64,000 bases of DNA from Pseudonocardia sp. CNS-004. Lineage in GTDB: Bacteria > Actinomycetota > Actinomycetes > Mycobacteriales > Pseudonocardiaceae. The notes beneath the pieces are model-generated. The model saw nothing but the letters and a program-made list of their open reading frames with translations. It searched no databases and was not told where the DNA came from. The stretch is from assembly GCA_001942185.1 (NCBI GenBank), contig MKJV01000092.1, forward strand, positions 1-64,000. The letters run 5' to 3'. Both the position numbers and the translations under genes were made by a program. The first letter of the stretch is position 1, and every line of letters starts with the position of its first letter. Of the stretch, positions 47,599 to 55,929 are shown in pieces.

Positions 47599-48448
47599 GT
47601 GCCCGATCCGACAGTCGCCACCACCAGCGAGTACGGCGTGCTCGGGGTGCGCACCGAGTCCGAGGACGACCGGCAGGCCGGTCGTTTCACGCTCGACCGG
47701 TACCCGCCCGCCGCCGACCTCGCGGGTCTCGTGGAGCGCTACTGGGTCGTGTCGTGGGAGCTCCCACCCGGCCGGGAGTCCACGATCACGCTGCTGCCGC
47801 ACCCGTGCGTCAACGTCGTCCTCGACCGGGGCGTGCTCACGGTGTCCGGTGTCGGGCGCGAGAGGTTCGCCTACACCTACGAGGGGGTGGGCGGGGTGTT
47901 CGGGATCAAGTTCCGGCCCGGGGGCTTCCTCCCGTTCCTCGGCAGGCCGCTGTCGGACATCACCGACACGGTGCTGCCGGCCGAAGGGCTGTGGGGGCCG
48001 CCCGCCGCGCGGCTCGCCGCCCGGATGACCGCCCACCCCGGCCTCGACCGGCGCGTCGCGCTCGTCGAGGAGTTCCTGCGTGAGCGATGGCCCCCACCCG
48101 ACCCGCAGGTCGACCTCGTCCAGCGCATCGTCGCCGCGCTGCTGCACGACCGCACCATCGCGCGCGTCGACGACGTCACCGAGATGTTCAACATCAACCC
48201 CCGCACGCTGCAGCGGTTGTTCCAGCGGTACGTCGGGGTCAGCCCGAAGTGGGTGCTGCGCCGCTACCGCCTGCACGAGGCCGCCGCCGTGCTCGCGCGC
48301 GAGCAGCACCGGCCGTGGGCGGAGGTGGCGGCCGAGCTCGGCTACTTCGACCAGAGCCCTCATCCGCGACTTCACCGCGGCGATCGGGATGACCCCGGTG
48401 ACGTACGCCCAGGCGTGCCGTCGGATGGAGGCCCCGGTCAGCGCCTGA
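47599..48448 (+). CDS. AraC-family transcriptional regulator (two-base frame break)
   Basis: A 283-residue regulator: N-terminal sensory domain (AGRFTLDRYPPAADLAGLVERYW; TITLLPHPCVNVVLD; GVFGIKFRPGGFLPFLG) and a C-terminal double helix-turn-helix (VTEMFNINPRTLQRLFQRYVG, WAEVAAELGYFDQS..LIRDFTAAIGMTP). Two bases (probably GC) are missing near 48358, inside the second helix-turn-helix. GTG 47599 has CATGCT six bases upstream (weak leaderless box); in-frame GTG 47584 is an alternative. Ligand and target are unknown; the adjacent hydrolase is a candidate target. Confidence 0.87.
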
Positions 48449-48453
48449 GCCGA

Positions 48454-48521
48454 CCGTGCACATCCCGCGTCCACGGTGTACATGTCCCGCGGTGTGCACG
48501 GTGGAGCCTCGGCGTGCACGG
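48454..48521. promoter_or_regulatory. Cluster of three GTGCACGG octamers upstream of a hydrolase gene
   Basis: CCGTGCAC (48454-48461, inverted) and GTGCACGG (48494-48501 and 48514-48521), with a related CACGGTGTACATG between them, crowd the 100 bases between the AraC gene and the hydrolase gene. Repeated half-sites of this kind are usual for an AraC-type or other dimeric regulator. Confidence 0.5.
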
Positions 48522-48546
48522 CGGGTGGGTGCGCCATGCTGGCGGC

Positions 48547-49273
48547 ATGGAGCTGCGGGTGCGGTCCGGTGGACTCGGCGAACCGGTGGTGCTGCTGCTG
48601 CACGGGCTGGGGGCCACGGCCGAGGTCTGGGACGGGCTCGTGCCGCTGCTGCCCGGCGCATGGGTGGCGCCCGACCTGCCCGGCCATGGCGGTTCCGCTC
48701 CGCTGCCCGCGTACACCTTCGCCGCTGTAGCCGAGGCGGTCGCGACCTCGTGGACCCGGCGGGCACCGTGGTGCTCGGGCACTCCTTCGGAGGTGTGGTC
48801 GGGCTGCACCTTGCCGCGCGACCCGGCGTCCGCGCGGTGATCGGTCTGGGCATCAAGGTCGCCTGGTCGCGCGAGGAGCTCGCCCGAGCTGCCGCACTGG
48901 CCGCCCGCGAGCCGGCCCGGTTCGCCACCCGCGAGGAGGCCGTGGCGCGCCATCTGCGCGTGTCGGGCCTCGACGGCCTCGTGGACACCGACTCACCCGC
49001 CGCGCTCGCGGGCGTGATCGAGCAGGACGGCGCGTGGCGCCCCGCGCTCGACCCGCGCGCATTCGCCGTGGGCGAGCCGCAGATGGCCGCGCTCCTCGCG
49101 GCGGCGCCCGTCCCGGTCGTCCTCGCGCGGGGTGAGCACGACACCATGGTCGACGCGGAGCAGCTCCGCGCCCTCGTCCCGGCTCCGGTCGACCTGCCGG
49201 GGCTGGGCCACAACGCGCACGTGGAGGCGCCGGTGGCCGTGGCAGCGCTGGTGAACCGGTCGTCAGGGCGTGA
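48547..49273 (+). CDS. Alpha/beta hydrolase (one clear and one probable frameshift)
   Basis: Serine hydrolase of about 242 residues. Oxyanion block LLLHGLGATAEVW (about 16-28), nucleophile elbow GHSFGG (Ser about 84), acid Asp in ARGEHDTMV and catalytic His in LGHNAHVEAP. One base is missing near 48756, just before GHSFGG. The C-terminus otherwise reads on to 49403 and into the convergent frd gene; one missing C near 49258 would give the natural end LVNRLVRA at TGA 49271-49273. CATGCT lies six bases before the ATG. Substrate unknown. Confidence 0.8.
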
Positions 49274-49348
49274 TCAGCGAGTCGGCGCGAAGGCCGACGT
49301 GCAGCGTTGGGAAATGCGCCGATCCGACGATCAGACGCCGAGCCCGGG

Positions 49349-49744
49349 CTACGCGAACAGCACGACCGCCGCCCAGACCGAACCGGCCAGCACGGCTGCG
49401 TAGCAGAGCACGTTGATCGCCGTCCGCGTCCGATCGAGCTGCAGGCCGTCGAAGAGGGTGTAGCGGAACCGGTGGGCCCAGTGCAGCAGCGCGAGCACAC
49501 ACAGCCCGAGCAGCAGGATCCGGACGAGCTGGTGGCTCAGCAGGGCCGCGAACCCGGCGTGGTCGGGCGGGGTGAGGACCCCGAGGGGGAACAGCACGCC
49601 GAAGAGCAGCATCAGCACCGGGACGAGCAACGCGGTCACCATGCCCCCGGCGCTGAACATCAGCCACGCCGCGGCCTCGACCCTCGACGGCTTGGCTGTG
49701 CTGACCCGCCCCGCAGGCTCCGCAGGCTTCCGTGCCCCGGCCAT
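49349..49744 (-). CDS. frdD: Fumarate reductase membrane anchor subunit D
   Basis: 131-residue, three-helix membrane protein. Residues AAAWLMFSAGGMVTALLVP and SHQLVRILLLGLCVLALLHWAHRFRYTLFDGL match FrdD; the His-containing second helix lies at the quinol site in E. coli. The start overlaps the frdC stop by one base (TGATG). Last gene of the frdABCD operon. Confidence 0.9.
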   Translation of the reverse strand: MAGARKPAEPAGRVSTAKPSRVEAAAWLMFSAGGMVTALLVPVLMLLFGVLFPLGVLTPPDHAGFAALLSHQLVRILLLGLCVLALLHWAHRFRYTLFDGLQLDRTRTAINVLCYAAVLAGSVWAAVVLFA

Positions 49745-50127
49745 CAGAGCATCACCACCAGCACCCAGGCCACGATCGCGGACACCACGAACCACGCGCC
49801 GAAGTGCCCCGCCGCGATCATCCGCGGCGGCACCTGCTGCCCCTGCACCCGCACGACGAGCGCCTTCGGGGCCAGGTTGAACCACGTGACGGCGTGCAGC
49901 ACCACGAACGCCAGCGCGACGAGGTTCACCACGAGGATCAAGGGGCGCGCGCTCCAGTCGAGGAACTCCTGGTAGGCGCCCGGTCCACGGTGGACCGCCG
50001 TGACCAGCAGCAGGAAGTGCACCACGAACCACGCGACGGCCACGCTCGACAGCTCCCGCAGCACGAACACCACGTACGAGCGGCGGCGCGTCCACCAGAG
50101 CAGGGGGACCGGCTGGTGGTAGGTCAT
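49744..50127 (-). CDS. frdC: Fumarate reductase membrane anchor subunit C
   Basis: 127-residue, three-helix anchor. WWTRRRSYVVFVLRELSSVAVAWFV and LHAVTWFNLAPKAL are characteristic FrdC blocks. Start overlaps the frdB stop (ATGA). Two separate small anchors without haem ligands place this enzyme in the FrdABCD (type D) group that works with menaquinol. Confidence 0.92.
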   Translation of the reverse strand: MTYHQPVPLLWWTRRRSYVVFVLRELSSVAVAWFVVHFLLLVTAVHRGPGAYQEFLDWSARPLILVVNLVALAFVVLHAVTWFNLAPKALVVRVQGQQVPPRMIAAGHFGAWFVVSAIVAWVLVVML

Positions 50128-50852
50128 CGCTTCCCCCACGGCAGCAGCGTCCGCGCGGCAGCGGTGAGCTTGTAGCGCTGGATCGCCCCCGCGGGGTCCA
50201 CGCCCTTCGGGCATGCGCGGGTGCACTCGCCGACGTAGGTGCACGCCCACACCCCCGCATCCGTGGCGAGCACGTCGAGGCGCTGGTGGGCGCTGGTGGC
50301 GGGAGCGAGGTTGTAGCGCTGGGCCAGCGCGATCGCGGCGGGTCCGAGGAAGTCGGGCTCGATCCCGTACACCGGGCACGCGGAGTAGCAGAGCATGCAG
50401 TTGATGCACATGCTGTACTGCTTGTACGCGTCCAGCTGTTCCGGCGTCTGCAAGAACTCCACGTCGTCCACGCCACCGTCGTCGTCCCGCACGAGCCAGG
50501 GTTTCACCTCGGGCAGCTTGTGCAGGAAGTCGTCGATCTCCACCACGAGGTCGCGGATCACGGGGAAGTTCGCCAGCGGCTCGACGCGCACCGGGCCCGG
50601 GGCGTAGTCGGTGAGGAACGTGCCGCAGGTCAGGGCGGGATCGCCGTTGACGGTCATCCCGCAGCTGCCGCAGATCCCCATCCGGCACGACCAGCGGAAC
50701 GACAGGGTGCCGTCGAGGTGGTCCTTGACGTAGTTCAGCCCGTCGAGGACCGCCCACTCCTCCCGCAACGGCACCTCGTACTCCTGCAGCGTCGGCGCGC
50801 TCTCCGACTCCGGCCGGTACCGGGCAACCTGCAGCGTGATCGTGTCGGGCAC
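50124..50852 (-). CDS. frdB: Fumarate reductase iron-sulfur subunit
   Basis: 242 residues with three clusters: 2Fe-2S ligands in SCRMGICGSCGMTVNG and CGTF (about 55-77), and 4Fe-4S/3Fe-4S ligands in CINCMLCYSACP (about 147-158) and CTYVGECTRACPKGVDP. GTG 50852 follows GGGAGGTG. Lies four bases after frdA. Frame intact. Confidence 0.95.
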   Translation of the reverse strand: MPDTITLQVARYRPESESAPTLQEYEVPLREEWAVLDGLNYVKDHLDGTLSFRWSCRMGICGSCGMTVNGDPALTCGTFLTDYAPGPVRVEPLANFPVIRDLVVEIDDFLHKLPEVKPWLVRDDDGGVDDVEFLQTPEQLDAYKQYSMCINCMLCYSACPVYGIEPDFLGPAAIALAQRYNLAPATSAHQRLDVLATDAGVWACTYVGECTRACPKGVDPAGAIQRYKLTAAARTLLPWGKR

Positions 50853-50856
50853 GGGC

Positions 50857-52589
50857 TCACCTCCCGTAGACCCGCTCGCCCGGCGGCCAGCGGGTGATCG
50901 TCACCGGCAGGTACTCGACCTGGGGCGCCCCGTCCGGGCGTCGGGTGACGAGCGTGTGGGCGAGGAACCGCGTGTCGTCGCGGCGGGGGAAGTCGATGCG
51001 CTGGTGGGCTCCGCGCGACTCCTCGCGGCGCAGCGCGCTCACCACCATCGTCTCGGCGACGTCCAGCATGAACCCGAGCTCCAGCGCCGCGACCAGCTCG
51101 GTGTTGAACGTCCGGCTGGTGTCCTCGAGGGTGGCCTTCTCGAACCGCTCCCGCAGCTCGCCCAGCTTCTCGACGCCGGTGAGCAGCGAATCGGTGTCGC
51201 GGAAGATCCCGACGCTGCCCTCCATCGCGTGCTGCATGTCGGTGCGCACGTCGGCGATCCGCTCGCGACCGTTGCGGCGCGCCAACAGGTCGTGCTCCAG
51301 GCGCCGCCGCTCGTCGGCGACCTGGGCCTCGACGCTCGGGGCATCGGGGTGCGCCACGGCGTACTCGGCGGCCGCGATCCCGGCCCTGCGGCCGAACACC
51401 AGGCACTCGGGCAGCGAGTTGGAGCCGAGCCGGTTGCGCCGTTGATGCTCACGCACGCCACCTCGCCGGCGGCGAACAGGCCGGCGAGCCCGGTGGCGCC
51501 GTCGATGTCGGTGTGGACCCCACCCATCATGTAGTGCTGCACCGGCCGCACCGGGATCAGCTCGTGCACCGGGTCGATGCGCTCGTACTGCCGGCACAGC
51601 TCGCGCACGAACGGCAGCTTCGCGTCGATCACCTTCTCGCCGAGGTGGCGCAGGTCCAGGTACACGACCGGGCCGTAGGGCGTGTCGACCGTGTTGCCCT
51701 TCTCCTGCTCGTGCACGAAGGCCTGGGAGATGCGGTCCCGCGGCCCGAGCTCCATGCTGCGCATGACGGGCGTGGGCGACGGGGCGCCGAGGTCGTAGTC
51801 CTGCAGGTAGCGGTAGCCGTCCTTGTTGAGCAGCCAGCCGCCCTCCGCCCGGGCCGCCTCGGTGATCAGGATGCCGGTGAACGGCAGGCCGGTCGGGTGG
51901 TACTGGACGAACTCCATGTCCTTGAGCGGGGCCCCCGCACGGTAGGCGAGCGCCATCCCGTCCCCGGTCTTGATGTTGCCGTTGGTCGTGAACGGGAAGA
52001 CACGCCCGCACCCGCCCGTGCACAGCACGACCGCCCGCCCGGTGATCGCCTCGATCCGCCCGGTGGCCAGCTCGATCCCGACGACGCCCTCCACCCGGCC
52101 GTCGTCGACCAGCAGCGTGGTGACGTACCACTCGTCGTAGCGGACGATCTGCGGGTACCGCAGCGACGTCTGGAACAGCGTGTGCAGCAGGTGGAACCCG
52201 GTCTTGTCGGCGGCGAACCAGGTGCGCATCTTCTTCATGCCGCCGAACGCGCGCACGGCCACCTCGCCGTCGGGCTGCCGGCTCCACGGGCAGCCCCAGT
52301 GCTCCAGCTGCAGCAGCTCCCGCGGCGCCTCCTCGACGAACGCCTCCACGGCGTCCTGGTCGCACAGCCAGTCGCTGCCCGACACCGTGTCGTACGCGTG
52401 CTCGTCGAGGCTGTCGTCGCCCGCGATGACGCCTGCCGCCCCGCCCTCCGCGGAGACGGTGTGGCTGCGCATCGGGTACACCTTCGACACGACCGCCACG
52501 GACAGCTCCGGCCGCGCCTGCACGATCGCGATGGCGGCGCGGAGCCCGGCGCCGCCACCGCCCACCACCACGACGTCGTGGTCGGCCAT
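50857..52589 (-). CDS. frdA: Fumarate reductase flavoprotein subunit (one frameshift)
   Basis: 577-residue FAD subunit. FAD motif VVVVGGGGAGLRAAIA (about 5-20), the flavinylation-type block RSHTVSAEGGAAGV (His 42), active-site region FVQYHPTGLPFTGILITEAARAEGG and C-terminal SLPECLVFGRRAG. One base is missing near 51437 within SINGANRLGSNSL. Succinate dehydrogenases share the fold; assignment as Frd rests on the frdCD anchors downstream. The ATG is six bases from the stop of a small upstream gene. Confidence 0.94.
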
Positions 52590-52595
52590 CGCGGG

Positions 52596-52829
52596 CTACT
52601 CGGCGTGTTCGGCGGAAAGCTCGTTCAGCAGGAGCTTGCCGTCGTGCCGGGTGACCCTCGTGCGGGTGCTGCCGTCGTGGAACTGGTGGGAGATCGACCG
52701 GCAGCCGCACGCGTACGTGACGTCGTCACACCGGATGCCGGAGCCGTCGTCCTCGAAGTAGCGGGTGCCGCTCACCCGCTTCCCGCAGGGCGCGCGTTCG
52801 CTGGTGAAGGGAGTCCTCGTGCCGATCAC
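52596..52829 (-). CDS. Small conserved-looking Cys-containing protein leading the frd operon
   Basis: 77 residues from GTG 52829, which follows GGAGG at proper spacing; a GTG at 52847 would be six codons longer and lacks such a site. Cysteines occur in APCGKR, IRCDDV and YACGCRS, a spacing that could bind a metal, and the rest is polar. No membrane segment. It ends six bases before frdA and is therefore in the operon. I do not recognise the family. Possible roles are assembly or regulation of fumarate reductase, by context only. Confidence 0.6.
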   Translation of the reverse strand: MIGTRTPFTSERAPCGKRVSGTRYFEDDGSGIRCDDVTYACGCRSISHQFHDGSTRTRVTRHDGKLLLNELSAEHAE

Positions 52830-52853
52830 GGTGCACCTCCGCGTCACCGGTCA

Positions 52854-52869
52854 TGTGACCGATGTCACT
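52854..52869. promoter_or_regulatory. CRP/GlxR-like site upstream of the frd operon
   Basis: TGTGACCGATGTCACT matches the TGTGA-N6-TCACA consensus of actinobacterial CRP/GlxR with one mismatch at the last base. Its edge is 24 bases upstream of the start of the first gene, close enough to overlap the promoter. Confidence 0.65.
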
Positions 52870-52955
52870 TCCATGGCACAACGCGGTGGCTGATCGAGTC
52901 AAGCACCGATCGACGTTCGGGTGAACCGCCCGATCGCCGGCGCTGCAGCGGCCAC

Positions 52956-53090
52956 TGATCGTTGCGAGTGGGGGACCAGCGCCCGCGGGAGGGCGTTGTG
53001 GCCAATCTCGGATGGATCAGGCCCTGTTGATCGTTGCGAGACCACGGTGGACGCCCCCGCGAGGGCGTTCAGCCGCACCTCGCACGGATC
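52956..53090. repeat. Tandem imperfect 72-bp repeat with conserved hairpin
   Basis: Two units begin with the identical 13-mer TGATCGTTGCGAG at 52956 and 53028. Each continues with a hairpin (CGCCC, six-base loop, GGGCG, then TT) and ends near GGATC. The loop bases differ while the stem is kept. In the second unit TGCGAG also pairs with CTCGCA further right, enclosing the inner hairpin; the first unit has a partial version (CTCGGA). No protein-coding frame explains the pattern. Confidence 0.7.
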
Positions 53091-53139
53091 GCCGGGCGGC
53101 GGACGCCCGAGGAGCCGGCGCAGCCGAGGAAGCCGCGAC

Positions 53140-53631
53140 CTAGCGGTAGTTGGTGAACTGGAGTGCGATCCCGAAGTCCTTGCTCTTGAGCAGGGCGATC
53201 ACGGCCTGCAGGTCGTCCTTCTTCTTTCCCGACACCCGCAGCTGGTCGCCCTGGATCTGCGCCTGCACGCCCTTGAGCTTCTCGTCCCGGATGGCCTTGC
53301 TGATCTCCTTGGCCTTGTCCTGCGCGATGCCCTGCAGGATCTTGCCGGAGACCTTGTAGGTCTTCCCCGACACCGCGGGCTCGCCCACCTCGAAGGCCTT
53401 CAGCGAGATGCTCCGCTTGATCAGCTTCTCCTTGAAGACCTCGACCGCCGCCTTCGCCCGCTCCTCGGTCTCCGACTCGATCGTCACGGCCTCCTCGCCC
53501 GCCCAGGCGATCGAAGTGCCCGTGCCGCGGAAGTCGAACCGCTGTGAGAGCTCCTTCGCGGCCTGGTTGAGCGCGTTGTCGACCTCCTGTCGGTCGACCT
53601 TGCTCACCACGTCGAACGACGGGTCTGCCAC
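53140..53631 (-). CDS. YajQ family nucleotide-binding protein
   Basis: 163 residues, a standard length. VDRQEVDNALNQAAKELSQRFDFRGT (N-terminal), KEISKAIRDEKLKGVQAQIQGDQLRVSGKKKDDLQAVIALLK and the terminal FTNYR are the conserved YajQ blocks. In Xanthomonas a family member binds cyclic di-GMP and acts with a transcription factor; the role in actinobacteria is unknown. GTG 53631 follows AGGAGG. Divergent from tRNA-Tyr. Confidence 0.93.
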   Translation of the reverse strand: MADPSFDVVSKVDRQEVDNALNQAAKELSQRFDFRGTGTSIAWAGEEAVTIESETEERAKAAVEVFKEKLIKRSISLKAFEVGEPAVSGKTYKVSGKILQGIAQDKAKEISKAIRDEKLKGVQAQIQGDQLRVSGKKKDDLQAVIALLKSKDFGIALQFTNYR

Positions 53632-53713
53632 CGTGTACCTCCTCGTGGACCGGGCCCCTGCAGAACCCGGTTGGTCGCTGTCGTATCCTCGTACCCGCGC
53701 CACGGCGCACCCG

Positions 53714-53795
53714 GGCGGGTTGCCCGAGTGGCCAAAGGGAGCGGACTGTAAATCCGTCGGCTCAGCCTACGAAGGTTCGAATCCTTCACCCGCCA
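53714..53795 (+). tRNA. tRNA-Tyr (anticodon GTA)
   Basis: Acceptor stem GGCGGGT (53714-53720) pairs with ACCCGCC (53788-53794), discriminator A at 53795. The D-arm has GCCCGAGTGGCCAAAGGGAGC, the anticodon GTA is at 53748-53750 in the loop CTGTAAA, and a long variable arm (GTCGGCTCAGCCTAC) marks a class II tRNA. T-arm loop GGTTCGAATCC. No CCA tail is encoded beyond the acceptor stem. Confidence 0.96.
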
Positions 53796-53808
53796 CACCC
53801 GGGGCAAC

Positions 53809-53842
53809 GGCCCCCGACCAGCGGAAACGCCGGTCGGGGGCC
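53809..53842 (+). terminator. Terminator hairpin of tRNA-Tyr
   Basis: GGCCCCCGACC and GGTCGGGGGCC form an 11-bp perfect stem around a 12-base loop, starting 14 bases after the tRNA. No T-run follows. Confidence 0.8.
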
Positions 53843-54357
53843 GCTCTCGTGTGTCCGGCTGTCCGAACGTGCCCGGCCCGCACGGCCGTCCACGGACCGA
53901 TCTTCATGCCCCCGCACGGAGCGCGCGGCCGCGGGCGGCGCCGTCGTCGCCGTGGCGGCGCATCTCTCGACCGCTCACATGAGCGCGGCGCGACCCTTGC
54001 TGGTTCTGTTCCCGCAATAGGATCGTTATCCAGCCGCGGATCAGAGAGTGCAATCCGAGATCGTGGCGCACCCGTACGGTCCAAGGTGCGCGAGTTCGAA
54101 CATCCCAGTCGAGTCGCGCAGACGCACTACGAGCCCGACATTGCGGCGCCCCTCCCGCCGGCCGGGCAACAATGATCGGTAACGGCGTGGTGCTCGCCTT
54201 CGACATCGCCGGTGCAAACCACGCCCTCACCGCGCACGAGCGGGCCGAGGGCGACGCAAGCTCCCCTCGCGGATACCCCATCCGCTCAGCAGGAATGTGC
54301 CGTGGCGCGTTGCGTCGTGCGCAGGTCCCTGCCGACCAACCATTCAGGAGAGTCCCA
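53843..54357. other. Non-coding stretch upstream of the Excalibur-protein gene
   Basis: About 515 bases with no convincing gene. It contains a GC-rich left part with alternating GCC/CGG runs and a less GC-rich middle (GCAATAGGATCGTTATCCAG near 54014-54033) that is the most promoter-like segment. A frame open upstream of the real start reads through it without a ribosome-binding site. I see no known riboswitch fold, but the long leader between this point and GTG 54358 could be transcribed. Confidence 0.35.
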
Positions 54358-55299
54358 GTGAAGAGGGCTGTTGTCGTGGCTGCCGCCACGCTGATCTCGG
54401 TCAGCGTGGCGATGTCGCCCGCATGGGCGAGCGACACGACCGGAGGGCCGCACGGCCAGAGCAGGTGCGATGTCGAGCAGCCGGGCACCCCGGCCCCGCC
54501 CACCGATACAACGGCCCCGCCGCCGCCCACGACGAGCACGCCGACGTCCGGCGCGCAGCCGCCCGTCGGGGCGCCGCTGCCGGCCACGGATGCGCCCCCT
54601 CCGCCCCCGCCGGCTGTGGTCGCGCCGACCACGGTGGACGCCCCACCTCCTCCGGACGAGCCCGCGGAGGCCACCGAGCCCTCGGAGCCTGAGGGTCCCG
54701 TGGATTCCGGGCCTGCGGCGGAACCCGAGGAAGACGCTCCGGAGGCCGACACCCCGGCTGAAGACGAGGCCCCGGCCGAGGAGGCGCCCGAGGTCGTCGA
54801 GGAGGAGGTCGAGCCGGTCGCCGTCGTCAGCGGCTTCGGCCGCCCCAGCTGGTGCGACCACGACCGCGATCACCACGTCGGGCACAGGGACGACTGGTGG
54901 CACAACGGCCACTGGTGGCGCGACCACGACGGCCGTGACGACGACGGCGACGGCGACGACGAGGACGGCGACGACACCGTCACCTACGAGAACTGCGACG
55001 ACGTGCGCGATGCAGGCGCCGCTCCGATCTTCTGGTGGGAGGACGGCTTCGCCGACCGACTCGACAGCGACGACGACGGCATCGGGTGCGAGTGGGGCGG
55101 CTCCAGCGACAGCGACGACGACAACGGCGACAGCGACAACGGCGACGGGGACGACTCGTCGAGCGACTCCGATGGCGACTCGAGCGACGACTCGTCGAGC
55201 AGCAGCGGCAACACCGTCTCCGTGAGCGACTTCGGCTACAGCAGCTCCATCCCGGTCCCGCTCGGCGGCGTCGCCACCGGTGGTGACGGGAAGAAGTGA
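54358..55299 (+). CDS. Secreted Pro-rich/acidic protein with an Excalibur calcium-binding domain and a C-terminal GGVATGG motif
   Basis: 313 residues. Signal peptide about 1-24 (KRAVVVAAATLISVSVAMSPAWA). Then a Pro/Thr-rich region (about 40-95), a Glu/Pro-rich acidic region (to about 158), a His/Trp/Asp-rich patch, an Excalibur domain YENCDDVRDAGAAPIFWW ... LDSDDDGIGCEWGG (about 208-243; two Cys and the DxDxDG loop), a Ser/Asp/Asn-rich stretch and the terminal VPLGGVATGGDGKK. The stop overlaps the sortase GTG by four bases, so the two are translated together. It is the probable sortase substrate. GTG 54358 follows AGGAGA. Confidence 0.82.
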   Translation: MKRAVVVAAATLISVSVAMSPAWASDTTGGPHGQSRCDVEQPGTPAPPTDTTAPPPPTTSTPTSGAQPPVGAPLPATDAPPPPPPAVVAPTTVDAPPPPDEPAEATEPSEPEGPVDSGPAAEPEEDAPEADTPAEDEAPAEEAPEVVEEEVEPVAVVSGFGRPSWCDHDRDHHVGHRDDWWHNGHWWRDHDGRDDDGDGDDEDGDDTVTYENCDDVRDAGAAPIFWWEDGFADRLDSDDDGIGCEWGGSSDSDDDNGDSDNGDGDDSSSDSDGDSSDDSSSSSGNTVSVSDFGYSSSIPVPLGGVATGGDGKK

Positions 55300-55895
55300 A
55301 GCTCCTCATCGGGCTCGGGGCACTCGCCGTCCTCCTGGTCGGCGGGTGCTCGGGCCCCGCCCCTGAACCACCGGCCCCGCCGCAGGCACCCCCGGTGCCC
55401 GTGGTGGCCGACCCGGTGTCGGTGTCGATCCCGAAGCTCGCCGCCGAGTCGGAGCTGATCGACCTCGGCCTGAATCCCGATCGTTCCGTCCAGGTCCCGC
55501 CGATCGAGCGGCCCGAGCTCGCCGGTTGGTACGCGGGCGAGAAGGTCGACGAGGACGGAGACGAGACGAAACCGGGCCAGCGCGGCTCCGCGGTCATCGC
55601 GGCCCACGTCGACGGACTCACACCGACCGGCGAGAAGGGGAAGCCGGGCTTGTTCGCCCACCTGTCCACGCTCGCCCCGGGCGACGAAGTGTTCGTCGAC
55701 CAGGCCGGCGGCAACCGCCTTCGGTTCGTCGTCGAGTCTGTGGAGTCCTTCTCGAAGGTCGAGTTTCCCGGCCAACGCGTCTACCTCGCCGACGACGGGA
55801 TCCGGCTGAACCTGGTCACCTGTGGTGGGGCGTTCGACGAGAAGACCGGCCACTACGTCGACAACATCGTGGCTTTCACGAGGCTCGTTCCGTAG
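55296..55895 (+). CDS. Class F-like sortase, predicted lipoprotein
   Basis: 199 residues. Lipobox LVGGC with Cys18 after a hydrophobic signal, Pro-rich spacer (about 20-40), then the sortase fold beginning SIPKL. Catalytic residues are placed at His104 (IAAHVDG), Cys176 (LNLVTCGG) and Arg196 (IVAFTR). Most class F sortases of actinobacteria have an N-terminal membrane helix; a lipid anchor serves the same purpose. Starts inside the stop codon of the Excalibur protein gene. The reaction would be cleavage of the partner near its C-terminus and attachment to a cell-wall or other nucleophile. Confidence 0.85.
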   Translation: MKLLIGLGALAVLLVGGCSGPAPEPPAPPQAPPVPVVADPVSVSIPKLAAESELIDLGLNPDRSVQVPPIERPELAGWYAGEKVDEDGDETKPGQRGSAVIAAHVDGLTPTGEKGKPGLFAHLSTLAPGDEVFVDQAGGNRLRFVVESVESFSKVEFPGQRVYLADDGIRLNLVTCGGAFDEKTGHYVDNIVAFTRLVP

Positions 55896-55929
55896 CGGTC
55901 GAAGGGGCATCTCGCCCCGGGTCACTCGT

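Noticed and set aside
53714..53795. tRNA-Tyr as an integration site for a mobile element (Excalibur/sortase island)
   Set aside because: No duplicated tRNA 3' end, integrase or excisionase was seen downstream, and the following genes have the same base composition as the rest.
53843..54357. Possible ydaO-type (c-di-AMP) riboswitch upstream of the wall-related Excalibur/sortase genes
   Set aside because: I could not assemble the conserved helices or core bases; only GC-rich segments and a promoter-like patch are visible.
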